Shown one piece after another: positions 10,924-20,182 of a stretch of 64,000 nucleotides of DNA (positions within the stretch are counted from its first letter, which is position 1; every line of letters begins with the position of its first letter). Origin of the DNA: Devosia sp. (GTDB lineage: Bacteria > Pseudomonadota > Alphaproteobacteria > Rhizobiales > Devosiaceae); contig NZ_JAFKHE010000012.1 of assembly GCF_017307495.1 (NCBI RefSeq), positions 62,001 to 126,000 of the forward strand, read 5' to 3'. The notes under the pieces are model-generated. The model worked only from the letters and a program-made list of their open reading frames with translations. It did no database searches and was not told where the DNA came from. The position numbers and the translations under genes were made by a program.

Positions 10924-13900
10924 CCACCGATCGCGCCGACCGCACCATTTCCAACGTTCCCGACGGGATGCAGCCGGTCGTCCTGGCGCGCCTCGTCGAG
11001 GAGCGGCTGAAGACACGCCCGGATGCGGCGGTGAGCGCCGTATTCGTCGCCCGCGATGGACGCCGCCTGCAACGCATGGCCGAGATCCTCGCCCAGCTGA
11101 TGCCGGGGCACCAGATCCTGACGCTGCCGGCCTGGGACTGCCTGCCCTATGATCGCGTTTCGCCGAACGGGGTGACCATCGCGGCGCGCATGACGACCCT
11201 GTCGACCATCGCCAGCGGCGCGGGCAAGGGTGCGATCGTGCTTACCACGGTCAACGCGCTGGTCCAGAAGCTGCCGCCGCGCGACGTGGTGGCCTCGATG
11301 AGCTTTGCCGCGGCGGCGGGGCAGGTGGTCGACAGCGAGAAGCTGATCGCCTGGGCCGCCGGCAACGGCTACCTGCGTGTGCCCACGGTGCGCGAGGCGG
11401 GCGAGTTCGCCGTGCGCGGCGGGCTCGTCGATCTCTATCCGGCGGGCGCGGAGACGCCGCTGCGCTTCGACTTCTTCGGCCGCCAGCTCGAGACCATCCG
11501 CACCTTCGATCCGGACAGCCAGCGCACGACCGGCAACGTGAAGCGCATCGCGCTGGCGCCGATGAGCGAAGTGCTACTGAGCGAGGAGGCGATCCGTCGC
11601 TTCCGTGCCCGCTACACCACCATGTTCGGCGGCAACACCGTCGACGACCCGCTCTACGCCGCGGTCAGCGCCGGGCAGCGCTACCCGGGCATCGAGCACT
11701 GGCTCGCGTTCTTCTTCGAGGAACTCGACCACCTGGCCGCCTACACCGACGAGGCGCCGTTCGTCTTCGACGACCAGGCCAGGGAGGCTTTCGCCGACCG
11801 GCAGGCCCAGATCGCCGACTACTACCAGGCCCGCGAGGATGCGCGGCACGAGAAGCAGTCGGGGCAGGGGGCCGCTCCGTACAAGCCGGTGCCGCCTGAC
11901 CAGCTCTACGAAATGGAGCGGCCGATCTACAGCCTCGCGCCCGACAAGGGCGTGGTGCAGCTGTCTCCGTTCGTCGCGCCGGATGCGAAGAAGGCGGACG
12001 ATGCCGGCGGGCGCATCGCGCCGAGCTTTGCCGCCGAACGGCAGGCGCAGGACGTCAACCTGTTCGAGGCGGTGGTGAAGCTGTTGCGCAGCGAGCGCAA
12101 GGCAGCGCGCAGGACCATCATCGCCTGCTGGTCGGAGGGCTCGCGCGACCGAATGGCGCAGGTGCTGGCCGACCACGGCCTCGCCCATCCGCGCATGGCC
12201 GAGAACTGGCGCGACGCCGAGACCACTTCGCCGGAGACCACGGCGCTGGTGGTGCTGGGCCTCGAGACCGGCTTCCAGACCGCCGACATGCTGGTGCTTT
12301 CCGAGCAGGACATCCTTGGCGAGCGCCTGCTGCGCCCGCAGAAGCGCAAGCGCGCCTCGGATGCGTTGACCGAGGCGGCCGGACTTGCCGCCGGCGACCT
12401 GGTCGTGCACGTCGACCACGGCATCGGACGCTTCCTGGGGCTCAAGACCATCGAGGTACAGGGCGCGCCGCACGACTGCGTCGAGATCGAATACGCCCAG
12501 AACACCAAGCTCTACCTGCCGGTCGAGAACATCGAACTGTTGTCGCGCTACGGCTCGGACTCGATCACCGAGCTCGACAAGCTCGGCGGCGTCGCCTGGC
12601 AGGCCAAGAAGAGCCGGCTCAAGAAGCGCATCCGCGAGATGGCGGATCAGCTCATCAAGATCGCCGCGCAGCGCCAGTTGCTCACCGTGCCGCCGATGGA
12701 CGTGCAGCCGGGCCTCTACGAGGAGTTCGCGGCGCGCTTCCCCTACGACGAGACCGAGGACCAACTGGCCGCGATCGCCGCGGTGTTCGAGGACCTGTCC
12801 TCGGGCAAGGTCATGGATCGGTTGGTCTGCGGCGACGTCGGCTTCGGCAAGACCGAGGTGGCGCTGCGCGCCGCCTTCGCCGTGGCCATGTCCGGCCGGC
12901 AGGTCGCGGTGGTGGTGCCGACGACCCTGCTGTCGCGCCAGCACTTCCGCACCTTCACCGAGCGCTTCTCCGGGCTGCCCCTGCGCATTCGGCAGGCCTC
13001 GCGCCTCGTGTCGGCGAGCGAGCTCAAGTCCACCAAGGAAGAGCTTGATCGCGGCACCGTGGACATCGTCGTGGGCACGCACGCGCTGCTGTCGAAGTCG
13101 ATCCGCTTCAAGGACCTGGGACTGCTCATCATCGACGAGGAGCAGCACTTCGGCGTCGGGCACAAGGAGCGGCTGAAGGAGCTGAAGGGCAACGTCCACG
13201 TACTGACGCTGACCGCGACGCCGATCCCGCGCACGCTGCAGCTGGCGCTGACCGGCGTTCGCGACCTGTCGCTGCTGGCGACGCCGCCGGTCGACCGGCT
13301 GGCCGTCCGCACGTTCGTGTCGCCGTTCGACCCGCTCTCGATCCGCGAAGCGCTGCTGCGCGAAAAGTATCGCGGCGGGCAGGCCTTCTATGTGGTGCCC
13401 AAGATCAAGGACCAGCCGGACATCGCCGAGTTCCTGCGCCAGCACGTGCCCGAGGTCAGCTACGTCGTCGCCAACGGCCAGATGCCGCCCGGCGAGCTCG
13501 ACGACATCATGAACAATTTCTACGACGGCAAGTTCGACGTGCTGGTCTCGACCACGATCGTCGAATCCGGCCTCGACATCCCCAATGCCAATACGCTGGT
13601 GGTGCACCGGGCCGACAATTTCGGCCTCGCGCAGCTCTACCAGATCCGTGGACGCATCGGCAGGGCCAAGCAGCGGGCCTATGCGCTGTTCACCATCCCC
13701 GCCGACCGCAAGCTGAACGATACGGCCGAGCGGCGTCTCACCGTGCTGCAGTCGCTGGAGACGCTCGGCGCCAGCTTCCAGCTCGCCAGCCACGACCTCG
13801 ACATCCGCGGCGCCGGCAACCTGCTCGGCGAGGAGCAGTCGGGTCATATCCGAGAGGTCGGCTTCGAGCTCTACCAGGCGATGCTCGAGGAGGCGGTGGC

Positions 13901-14420
13901 AGCGCTGCGCGACGGCGATGCGGACTACGAGGATCGCAATGAGTGGAGCCCGGCGATCTCGCTCGGCATGCCGGTGATGATCCCGGAGCACTACGTGCCC
14001 GACCTGACCCTGCGCATGCAGCTCTACCGGCGGCTCGGGGACCTCAGCGATGCGCGCGAGATCGATGCCGCGGGTGCCGAACTCATCGACCGCTTCGGAC
14101 CGCTGCCGGAGGAGGTGGAAGCGCTGCTCAAGGTGATCCTCGTCAAGGCGCTGTGCCGCACCGCCAATGTGGAAAAGGTTGATGCCGGTCCGAAGGGCGC
14201 CGTGATCACCCTGCGGCACAGCGAGTTCCCCAATCCGGCGGGGCTGGTGCGCATGGTTTCGGACCCGGCGATGATGGTCCGCATCAAGCCTGATCAGAAA
14301 CTCGTGTTCAGCCGCGATTGGCCGACTGCTGACGCACGGTTGAAAGGAACGGCGGCAATACTCGCGAAGATGGCCCGTCTGGCGACGGAATCGGGTGCTG
14401 CCGCAACACTCGCAGGTTAA
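10920..14420 (+). CDS. mfd: Transcription-repair coupling factor
   Basis: Mfd removes RNA polymerase stalled at DNA lesions and recruits UvrA. The 1166 residues show the full architecture: UvrB-homology domains in the first 450 residues (LPAWDCLPYDRVSPNG near 69), the RNA polymerase-interaction domain with GDLVVHVDHGIGRFLG near 491, the translocase with GDVGFGKTEVALRAAF near 638 and IIDEEQHFGVGHKE near 738, QIRGRIGRA near 911, and the C-terminal TRCF domain. The length is normal. The start overlaps the sdhE stop by four bases. Confidence 0.98.
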   Translation: MTTDRADRTISNVPDGMQPVVLARLVEERLKTRPDAAVSAVFVARDGRRLQRMAEILAQLMPGHQILTLPAWDCLPYDRVSPNGVTIAARMTTLSTIASGAGKGAIVLTTVNALVQKLPPRDVVASMSFAAAAGQVVDSEKLIAWAAGNGYLRVPTVREAGEFAVRGGLVDLYPAGAETPLRFDFFGRQLETIRTFDPDSQRTTGNVKRIALAPMSEVLLSEEAIRRFRARYTTMFGGNTVDDPLYAAVSAGQRYPGIEHWLAFFFEELDHLAAYTDEAPFVFDDQAREAFADRQAQIADYYQAREDARHEKQSGQGAAPYKPVPPDQLYEMERPIYSLAPDKGVVQLSPFVAPDAKKADDAGGRIAPSFAAERQAQDVNLFEAVVKLLRSERKAARRTIIACWSEGSRDRMAQVLADHGLAHPRMAENWRDAETTSPETTALVVLGLETGFQTADMLVLSEQDILGERLLRPQKRKRASDALTEAAGLAAGDLVVHVDHGIGRFLGLKTIEVQGAPHDCVEIEYAQNTKLYLPVENIELLSRYGSDSITELDKLGGVAWQAKKSRLKKRIREMADQLIKIAAQRQLLTVPPMDVQPGLYEEFAARFPYDETEDQLAAIAAVFEDLSSGKVMDRLVCGDVGFGKTEVALRAAFAVAMSGRQVAVVVPTTLLSRQHFRTFTERFSGLPLRIRQASRLVSASELKSTKEELDRGTVDIVVGTHALLSKSIRFKDLGLLIIDEEQHFGVGHKERLKELKGNVHVLTLTATPIPRTLQLALTGVRDLSLLATPPVDRLAVRTFVSPFDPLSIREALLREKYRGGQAFYVVPKIKDQPDIAEFLRQHVPEVSYVVANGQMPPGELDDIMNNFYDGKFDVLVSTTIVESGLDIPNANTLVVHRADNFGLAQLYQIRGRIGRAKQRAYALFTIPADRKLNDTAERRLTVLQSLETLGASFQLASHDLDIRGAGNLLGEEQSGHIREVGFELYQAMLEEAVAALRDGDADYEDRNEWSPAISLGMPVMIPEHYVPDLTLRMQLYRRLGDLSDAREIDAAGAELIDRFGPLPEEVEALLKVILVKALCRTANVEKVDAGPKGAVITLRHSEFPNPAGLVRMVSDPAMMVRIKPDQKLVFSRDWPTADARLKGTAAILAKMARLATESGAAATLAG

Positions 14421-14533
14421 AGCTTCCGGAAGTCGACTTAGCCATGCTATTGCCCGATTTCGTGCATTGAAGAGCGCACGAAACAGGGTGGCCGGGAGAG
14501 TCACCGATGGGTAGGACACCACAAGGAAATTCA

Positions 14534-15235
14534 ATGACCCTCAAGAAGCTCGTCGTTGCCGGTTTCGCGGTCGCCGCGCTGATGATGCCCGCCTTCGGGG
14601 CTCTCGCGCAGGACGCGGCCCCCGCTGCTCCCGCCAACGGTGCGGCAGCGCCCGCTGCGGCGGCTCCGGCGGCCGCAACGCCGGCAGACCCGTCCAAGAA
14701 CTGGCTCAAGGTCTGCGACCCGATCGCCGACGGCAAGAAGGCCTGCATCATGCGCCAGGTCGTTGTCGCCAACGGCCAGTTCCTTGGCTCGTTCCTGCTG
14801 CGCGACGACCCCGGCCAGGAAAGCCGGCTGCTCGCCGTTGCCGCCGTGCCGCTCGGGGTGCTGCTGCCGTTCGGCCTCACCTGGCAGATCGACGGCGGCA
14901 AGCCGATCCGCGTGCCGTTCATGCTCTGCGACCCGCAGAGCTGCGCGACCCAGCTGGTGATCAACGAAGCCTATGTGAACAGCCTCAAGAAGGGCGGCGT
15001 GCTCAAGCTCACCGCCAAGAACCGCCAGAACAAGGATCTGGTGATCGACATCAGCCTCGCCGGCTTTACCTCGGTCTATGATGGCGAGGCGGCCATGACC
15101 TTCGACGAGTTCAACAAGCAGGCGACAACGTCGACGGCGCTCGAGAAGCAGCTGCAGGATCGCGCCGAGCAGCTCCGCCAGCAGATGGGCACGGACGGCG
15201 CGACGCCGGCTCCGGCTCCGGCCGCGCCGCAATAA
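14534..15235 (+). CDS. Invasion-associated locus B family periplasmic protein
   Basis: A 233-residue exported protein of the IalB family, widespread in Hyphomicrobiales. ATG 14534 is preferred over the upstream ATG at 14507 because it has an AAGGA ribosome-binding site and is followed by a clean signal peptide (KKL, a hydrophobic core, then AFGALAQDA). An Ala/Pro-rich linker (residues 22-48) leads to the IalB domain with paired cysteines (KVCDPIADGKKACIM, and MLCDPQSCATQ near 134). The Bartonella member is linked to erythrocyte invasion; in free-living relatives the role is unknown. The C-terminal tail is again Ala/Pro-rich. Confidence 0.88.
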   Translation: MTLKKLVVAGFAVAALMMPAFGALAQDAAPAAPANGAAAPAAAAPAAATPADPSKNWLKVCDPIADGKKACIMRQVVVANGQFLGSFLLRDDPGQESRLLAVAAVPLGVLLPFGLTWQIDGGKPIRVPFMLCDPQSCATQLVINEAYVNSLKKGGVLKLTAKNRQNKDLVIDISLAGFTSVYDGEAAMTFDEFNKQATTSTALEKQLQDRAEQLRQQMGTDGATPAPAPAAPQ

Positions 15236-15258
15236 GCGGATCACATCGACACAAGCGG

Positions 15259-15283
15259 AAAGGGCGCCCTCGTGGCGCCCTTT
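15259..15283. terminator. Bidirectional terminator-like hairpin between convergent genes
   Basis: A perfect 10-bp stem (15259-15268 with 15274-15283, AAAGGGCGCC and its complement) closes on a five-base loop. The A/T ends give short U runs on both strands, so it may serve both the IalB gene and the convergent hydroxylase gene six bases away. Confidence 0.65.
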
Positions 15284-15288
15284 GCATT

Positions 15289-16449
15289 TCAGGCGCGGCC
15301 CATGCCCAGGGCGAACGCGCGCTTCCGGAACGAGGGCAGGGACCGTAGCGCCCACAGACCGCCGGCTCGAAGCGCCTGGGCCGGGAGGAAGTCGCTGAGC
15401 AAAGAGCGGAACAGCGTGTCGACCAGGCTACCGGTCCGGTCGAGGTCATGCGCCCGGCGACGCGCGTAGTCCTCGCTGACCGCCACGGCCCAGCCGGGCT
15501 GGCTCCGATCGACGCCGCGCAACGCCGCAGCCAGGTCGGCCACGTCGCGCAGCCCGAGGTTCAGGCCCTGCGCCCCGATCGGCGGGAACGCATGCGCCGC
15601 CTCGCCTGCCAGCACGACGCCATCCAGGCCAGCGCGCGCTACGGTCAGCGTCGAGAGTAGGAACATGTGGGCGGGCGTCGACAGCGTGATGTCGCCGAAC
15701 AGGCGCTGGGACTTGTCGATGAGCGTCTGCCGCAGAGCATCCGGGCCGGAGGCCTGTGCTGCCTTCAGCACGTCCCGATCGTCAATCCACACCAGATTGG
15801 CGCGCGATCCACCTGCTGGAACCAGTGTGAACGGCCCGTGCTCATAGTGGAATTCGACCGACGTGCCGCCGATGGGGCGGCCCAATTCCAGGTCGCAGAC
15901 AAGTGCTGCCTCGGTAAATCCGTGCTCGCGGGCGCGGAAGTCCGCGGCAACCCGCACGAGTGACTTCTTGCCATCGGAACCGACCACCAGCGGTGCCACC
16001 ACCACCGAGCCGTCGACCAGAGTGAGCTGCCATCCATCGGATGTCCGCTCGATCGCCGACAGGGCAAGCTCGCGCGTGTCGAGATTTGTGAGGCGTGAGC
16101 GCGCGGCCTCGAAGGCCTCGAGCAGGCCGATATTGGCAAAGTTCCAGCCGAAGGCCTGCAGCCCTGCCTCGCGGCTGTCGAACAGGGTCTCGGGGGCCCG
16201 GACCAGCCGGCTGGTCGCATCGATGATCCGGATCTGCGTCAGCGGATGCCCAAGTGCGGCCGGGTCCGAGATGAGCCCCGCCTCGAGCAGGAAGTCGACG
16301 CTCGGGCCCATCAGAGCGGAAGTGCGGCGATCGGGCGGCCCCTTGGGCGCCAGATGGAGGGTCCGGAGTCCGGCGCGTGCGACGGTTACCGCCGCCGCGA
16401 CCCCGGCCAGGCCGCCACCGACTACAACTGCTTCGGGACCTTCACTCAT
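15289..16449 (-). CDS. UbiH/UbiF/COQ6-family FAD-dependent hydroxylase
   Basis: A 386-residue flavoprotein monooxygenase of the ubiquinone-ring hydroxylase group. The dinucleotide-binding GGGLAGVAAAVTVARAG is at residues 11-27, and the FAD-contacting GVVLAGEAAHAFPPIGAQGLN is near 275, with the canonical GDAAH replaced by GEAAH. Family members hydroxylate the ubiquinone ring at C1, C5 or C6; which position applies here cannot be told. The start overlaps the end of the upstream YeeE gene by four bases (ATGA), so it is coupled to the sulfur-transport pair. Confidence 0.88.
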   Translation of the reverse strand: MSEGPEAVVVGGGLAGVAAAVTVARAGLRTLHLAPKGPPDRRTSALMGPSVDFLLEAGLISDPAALGHPLTQIRIIDATSRLVRAPETLFDSREAGLQAFGWNFANIGLLEAFEAARSRLTNLDTRELALSAIERTSDGWQLTLVDGSVVVAPLVVGSDGKKSLVRVAADFRAREHGFTEAALVCDLELGRPIGGTSVEFHYEHGPFTLVPAGGSRANLVWIDDRDVLKAAQASGPDALRQTLIDKSQRLFGDITLSTPAHMFLLSTLTVARAGLDGVVLAGEAAHAFPPIGAQGLNLGLRDVADLAAALRGVDRSQPGWAVAVSEDYARRRAHDLDRTGSLVDTLFRSLLSDFLPAQALRAGGLWALRSLPSFRKRAFALGMGRA

Positions 16450-16919
16450 CGCGCCAGCGCCAGCCTCCTGTCGTGCCCGCTCGGAATGACCAGGGCTCCT
16501 GCATAGGAGCCGATGAACATGGCGACAAGGAAAACCAGCAGATCGGGCGGCCAGAAGGCAATCAGCGCGATCGCCGGGCCCGGGCAGATGCCCGACATGC
16601 CCCAGCCGATACCGAACAGCGCCGCGCCCAGCACGAGCGGCGCATCGATGTGGTGGAACTCCGGCTCATTGAACTCGCTGGCGAACACCGGCGCGTTGCG
16701 GCGGCGGCCGATCCGCACCGCAACGAACATGACGGCGATCGCCGGGACGATGACGAAGGCGAGGCTCGGGTCCCATCCGCCGCTCGGGATGGCGGTGAAA
16801 TCGAGGAACCGCAGCACCTTCAGCGGATCGACCATCTGGGACACGTACAGGCCGGCGCCGAAGAGGAGGCCGCTCAGCGCGGCCGTGGCGAGATAGGGCA
16901 GGCGTGTGGACGCGGTCAT
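16446..16919 (-). CDS. YeeE/YedE-type sulfur transport protein, DUF6691 half
   Basis: A 157-residue membrane protein with about four hydrophobic segments and the conserved GMSGICPGPAIA motif near residue 108, whose cysteine is typical of the C-terminal half of YeeE/YedE (TsuA-like) thiosulfate or sulfur transporters. In many proteobacteria the transporter is split into two adjacent genes, as here: the partner at 16921 lies one base upstream. Such pairs often accompany sulfide or persulfide detoxification, but no dioxygenase or BigR-type regulator is nearby. Confidence 0.85.
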   Translation of the reverse strand: MTASTRLPYLATAALSGLLFGAGLYVSQMVDPLKVLRFLDFTAIPSGGWDPSLAFVIVPAIAVMFVAVRIGRRRNAPVFASEFNEPEFHHIDAPLVLGAALFGIGWGMSGICPGPAIALIAFWPPDLLVFLVAMFIGSYAGALVIPSGHDRRLALAR

Positions 16920-16920
16920 G

Positions 16921-17379
16921 TCAGACGATCCCGGTCAGCGTGACGGTGACAATGGCGACGGCGAAGAACACGCCCACGGCCACGAACGAGCGCTTCGACA
17001 GTCGCGCGAGGCCGCAAACGCCGTGCCCGGACGTGCAGCCATTGCCGATCTTGGTGCCGAAGCCGATGAGCAGCCCGGAGACAGCGATCCAGAGCGGGGC
17101 GGGAACGGACCACCCGGCTGGCGGCGCGGCAAGCCGGGCCGGCTGCCCACCGGGGCCGCCGACGCCGAGCCCCGGCAGCAGGTAGGACGCAGCGAGCGCC
17201 CCGAGCACCAGGGCCACGAGGAAGACGAGGCGCCAGATCACGGTCCGGGCGGGCGGGAGCAACTGGCCGAACAGTCCCGAGATGCCGGCGATGCGGCCGT
17301 TGCCCAGCCACAGCAGCGCCGAGGCAAGGCCGATGAGCACGCCACCGGCAAGGGCGGGAATGGGGGAGAACGAGTCCAT
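16921..17379 (-). CDS. YeeE/YedE-type sulfur transport protein, N-terminal half
   Basis: The partner of the preceding entry: 152 residues with four or five hydrophobic segments, beginning MDSFSPIPALAGGVLIGLAS. It contains KIGNGCTSGHGVCGLAR near residue 112, the conserved cysteine motif of YeeE/YedE that conducts thiosulfate through thiol contacts. It is the first gene of a three-gene minus-strand operon (two transporter halves, then the UbiH-type hydroxylase). The about 190-base gap to the divergent oxidoreductase gene should hold both promoters. Confidence 0.87.
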   Translation of the reverse strand: MDSFSPIPALAGGVLIGLASALLWLGNGRIAGISGLFGQLLPPARTVIWRLVFLVALVLGALAASYLLPGLGVGGPGGQPARLAAPPAGWSVPAPLWIAVSGLLIGFGTKIGNGCTSGHGVCGLARLSKRSFVAVGVFFAVAIVTVTLTGIV

Positions 17380-17571
17380 GGGGAATTCCTGAGGAAGTAC
17401 TGAGCGTTATTTTAGCAGCCGCCGCTGCCCCACAACAGGCGTCGGAGCGGGGCAACATACCCTTGCGCGATGCTGCGATGAAAAACCGCACTCATTTGGG
17501 ATGCCGTCACGCACTCTTCCAACCTGGAGCATCCCTCCCTAGTCTACGCCGCAAAAGCGAAGGAGAGCCGC

Positions 17572-18543
17572 ATGACCAAGGCATTTGTCGTCCGCGAGTA
17601 CGGTGGCCCGGAGCAGCTCAGGCTGGAGGACGTCGATGTCGGCGCTCCGGGCCAGGGGCAACTCAAGATCCGCAACCGAGCGATCGGGCTCAACTTCGTC
17701 GACGTCTACCAGCGAACCGGGCTCTACAAGACGCCGCTGCCATTCACGGCCGGCAACGAGGGGGCGGGGGACGTGGTGGCAGTCGGCCCCGGCGTCACCG
17801 ATTTCGCCGTGGGCGACCGAATCGCCTATCAGGGACCGATCGGAGCCTATGCCGAGGAGCGCATCCTGCCGGCCGACAAGGCCGTTCGCCTGCCGCCGGC
17901 GATCAGCTACGAGGTGGCCGCGGCGTCGCTCCTGAAGGGCGCGACGGCGTTCTACCTGCTGCACTGGACCCATACCCTGAAGGCAGACGAGACCATCCTC
18001 GTCCACGCCGCCGCAGGGGGCACCGGGCAAATCCTCACCCAATGGGCCAAGGCCATCGGGGCCCGGGTGATCGGTACCGCCGGCTCGGACGAGAAGTGCA
18101 ACATTGTACGCGGCAACGGCGCCGATCTGGCCATCAACTACAAGAGCGATGACTTCGTCGCCCGCGTGAAGGAGTTCACCGGCGGCCGGGGGGTGGACGT
18201 GGTCTATGACGGGGTCGGTGCCGTCACGTTCGAGCCGTCGCTCGACTGCCTCAAGGTGCGCGGCCTGATGGTGAGCTTCGGCAACGCATCAGGGCCGGTG
18301 TCGATTCCCCGCCTGGGCATTCTGGCCGACAAGGGCTCGCTCTATGTGACCCGCCCCACGGGAGCCGGATACTTCCGGACCGCGAACGACCTGCGCGTGG
18401 CGGCCGACGCCCTGTTCAACCTGATCGAACTGGGGCGCATCAAGGTGGCGATCGACCAGACCTGGCCGCTGGCACAGGCGGTCGAGGCACATCGTGCGCT
18501 CGAGGCGCGCCAGACGACGGGGTCGACGCTGCTCTTGCCCTGA
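17572..18543 (+). CDS. NADPH:quinone oxidoreductase (zeta-crystallin type MDR)
   Basis: A 323-residue zinc-free medium-chain dehydrogenase/reductase. AAGGAGAG precedes ATG 17572. The GroES-like domain has GLNFVDVYQRTGLY near residue 40 and the family signature GNEGAGDVVAVGPGV near 60; the Rossmann domain has HAAAGGTGQILTQWAK near 144. QOR enzymes perform one-electron quinone reduction with NADPH in the cytosol. It is monocistronic, ending just before tRNA-Ser. Confidence 0.92.
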   Translation: MTKAFVVREYGGPEQLRLEDVDVGAPGQGQLKIRNRAIGLNFVDVYQRTGLYKTPLPFTAGNEGAGDVVAVGPGVTDFAVGDRIAYQGPIGAYAEERILPADKAVRLPPAISYEVAAASLLKGATAFYLLHWTHTLKADETILVHAAAGGTGQILTQWAKAIGARVIGTAGSDEKCNIVRGNGADLAINYKSDDFVARVKEFTGGRGVDVVYDGVGAVTFEPSLDCLKVRGLMVSFGNASGPVSIPRLGILADKGSLYVTRPTGAGYFRTANDLRVAADALFNLIELGRIKVAIDQTWPLAQAVEAHRALEARQTTGSTLLLP

Positions 18544-18572
18544 TCGGGAGGGACGGCTAAACGGCTGGCGTC

Positions 18573-18662
18573 GGGCAGGTGGCAGAGCGGTTGATTGCTC
18601 CGGTCTTGAAAACCGGCGAACGTGCAAGCGTTCCGGGGGTTCGAATCCCTCCCTGCCCGCCA
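18573..18662 (+). tRNA. tRNA-Ser (anticodon TGA), CCA encoded
   Basis: A 90-base class II tRNA: acceptor arm GGGCAGG pairs with CCTGCCC, the anticodon loop CTTGAAA places TGA at 18607-18609, a long variable arm follows, the T loop reads TTCGAAT, and CCA is encoded at 18660-18662. Its 3' end faces an integrase remnant, which suggests past use as an integration site. Confidence 0.96.
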
Positions 18663-18684
18663 CCTTCTCAAATCGCCGTCGATT

Positions 18685-18915
18685 TCATTTGGCTTTTTCG
18701 CTCCATTCCCGCATCAGGTTCCGAGGTGCGGGGAGAACGTTGTTCGCGATTAGTTCACCACAAGCGACCCCAAGTAGAGATGCCGCCGCATTCCCCAGCC
18801 GCTCGCGGTCGACCGACCTGGTGTAGAGCTCAGCATGCTCGAGAGTGACCCATCCCCACATCGCCATCAGCTCATGCGTCGAAGAGCGGCACCATCGCTG
18901 AGTGCGCTTACCCGA
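18685..18915 (-). pseudogene. C-terminal remnant of a tyrosine integrase
   Basis: Reading from just after the methyltransferase stop, in the same frame, gives STHELMAMWGWVTLEHAELY and then TRSVDRERLGNAAASLL. This matches the end of phage-type integrases, where a helix with GHKTL-like residues precedes the nucleophilic tyrosine (here in ELYTR). The Arg/His catalytic boxes upstream are missing and the GH pair reads GW, so it is not functional. It ends 23 bases from the 3' end of tRNA-Ser, the classical place for an integrase. I interpret it as the scar of a decayed element. Confidence 0.75.
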
Positions 18916-19521
18916 TCAGTAGTTGGCGATGACGCAAATGGTCCCCTTTTTCCTGCCCCGCACCTCCGATCGCACCAGCCGGTAGTCAGCAGAGAGCGAT
19001 CGGAACTTGGCCAGCCAGACCTCCGGCGGAAAGATCGACAGGTGACTGTGCCCGTCATCGTAGCAGGCGATGACGTGGAAGTTGTGCTGGGCGGCAATAT
19101 GGATGCTGGCCAAGACACCATCCACGGCATCGGGGGCAAAATGCTCGAGCACATCGGCCGAGCAGATCAGATCGACCGATGGGAGTGGATGCCGGGTGAC
19201 GTCGGCGATGATCAGTTCGACGTTCGCAGGCATGCCCTTGGCGACGGGCGATGCGGCCCAGTCGACGCCGATTACCCGGTCAACTCGCTTCGCTGCCTCA
19301 GTCAGGAAGCGGCCATTGCCAAATCCGATCTCGAGCAGGGATTTCGGTTGGCAGGACAGTACGTTGTCCACTTCCGGCATAAGCCAGTTGTTTTCTTTAT
19401 AGCCGGAAGATTCGGAGTGCAGTTTGCCGTAGTACTCCGCCGTCATGTGCTCGCGTCGTTTAGCCATTGGGTGCTTTACACGCGATTTGTTCAGACCGAG
19501 CCAAGAAAACATCAAAAGCAT
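18916..19521 (-). CDS. Class I SAM-dependent methyltransferase
   Basis: A methyltransferase of up to 201 residues with motif I LLEIGFGNGRFL near residue 63, the acidic VIGVD strand end near 83, and DLICSADVLEHF near 117, the post-motif region of small-molecule methyltransferases. The substrate cannot be told. The start is uncertain: the first ATG (19521) is too close to the AAGGG at its 5' side; the ATG at 19512 has better spacing, and MAKRREH at 19467 is also possible. It is flanked by an integrase remnant and tRNA-Ser and looks more AT-rich than its neighbours, so it may be element cargo. Confidence 0.75.
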   Translation of the reverse strand: MLLMFSWLGLNKSRVKHPMAKRREHMTAEYYGKLHSESSGYKENNWLMPEVDNVLSCQPKSLLEIGFGNGRFLTEAAKRVDRVIGVDWAASPVAKGMPANVELIIADVTRHPLPSVDLICSADVLEHFAPDAVDGVLASIHIAAQHNFHVIACYDDGHSHLSIFPPEVWLAKFRSLSADYRLVRSEVRGRKKGTICVIANY

Positions 19522-19617
19522 ACCCTTGAAAAACGAAGCCCTGCTTGACGCGGGCGACGGACCTTAGCGTGACTTGGCCTCACGGTCCACACACCTATGC
19601 TGCGGCTCGCCTGCGGG

Positions 19618-20166
19618 TCAGGGGCGAATCCAATTCGTCTGGACGACGCCGATCTCGATTACGTCCATATCTCGCGCCTCAAGGCCTGCGCCGGGCAGGA
19701 CAAACCGTGGATGGCCCTTGCTGAAGCAGGCGACGCCGCCGGGCAGCATGAGGTGCCGCACCTCGGACAGCACGAACCGATCGTAGTGCGGCAGGAAAAG
19801 ATCGAAGGTGGCCGTTCCGCCGGTGATCGCGATCGTCCCGTCGTCGATGCCGACGCGATCCAGAACGGCCTCGATTGGCAGCCCGGCGGGATTCCAGAAG
19901 GTGGCGCGGGGATCGGCCGGGTCGGCGGCAAAGTCGGCAACCGAGCGCGTGAGCACGAGCCGGCGACGGCCTGGGTTGGGGTGGCGGCTGTGTCCGAGAC
20001 GGCCGAGAACAACAAGGGCGGCGCGGTCGAGCGCGGCCTGGAACAACCGCCAGTCGGCGTCGCTGCGAAGGGCATCCGGCATGCTGCCGTCAGCGGCGGC
20101 GATCATGCCGTCTTCGGACACGATGGCGTGGCCCTCGACGACGACTGTGGTTCCGGGGATCGGCAT
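19618..20166 (-). CDS. Dihydrofolate reductase-like (RibD C-terminal fold) protein
   Basis: A 182-residue protein with the reductase fold shared by DHFR and the RibD C-terminal domain: EGHAIVSEDGMIA at residues 11-23, DWRLFQAALDRAALVVLGRLGH near 38, RRRLVLTRS near 67, and an ITGGTATFDLFL stretch near 114, where NADPH phosphates usually bind. It is not a standard FolA and lacks the PWxLPxD signature. The reaction is unknown. It is divergent from pxpB, with 16 bases between start codons if pxpB begins at 20183. Confidence 0.7.
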   Translation of the reverse strand: MPIPGTTVVVEGHAIVSEDGMIAAADGSMPDALRSDADWRLFQAALDRAALVVLGRLGHSRHPNPGRRRLVLTRSVADFAADPADPRATFWNPAGLPIEAVLDRVGIDDGTIAITGGTATFDLFLPHYDRFVLSEVRHLMLPGGVACFSKGHPRFVLPGAGLEARDMDVIEIGVVQTNWIRP

Positions 20167-20182
20167 GGATCGGCTGTAGCGA

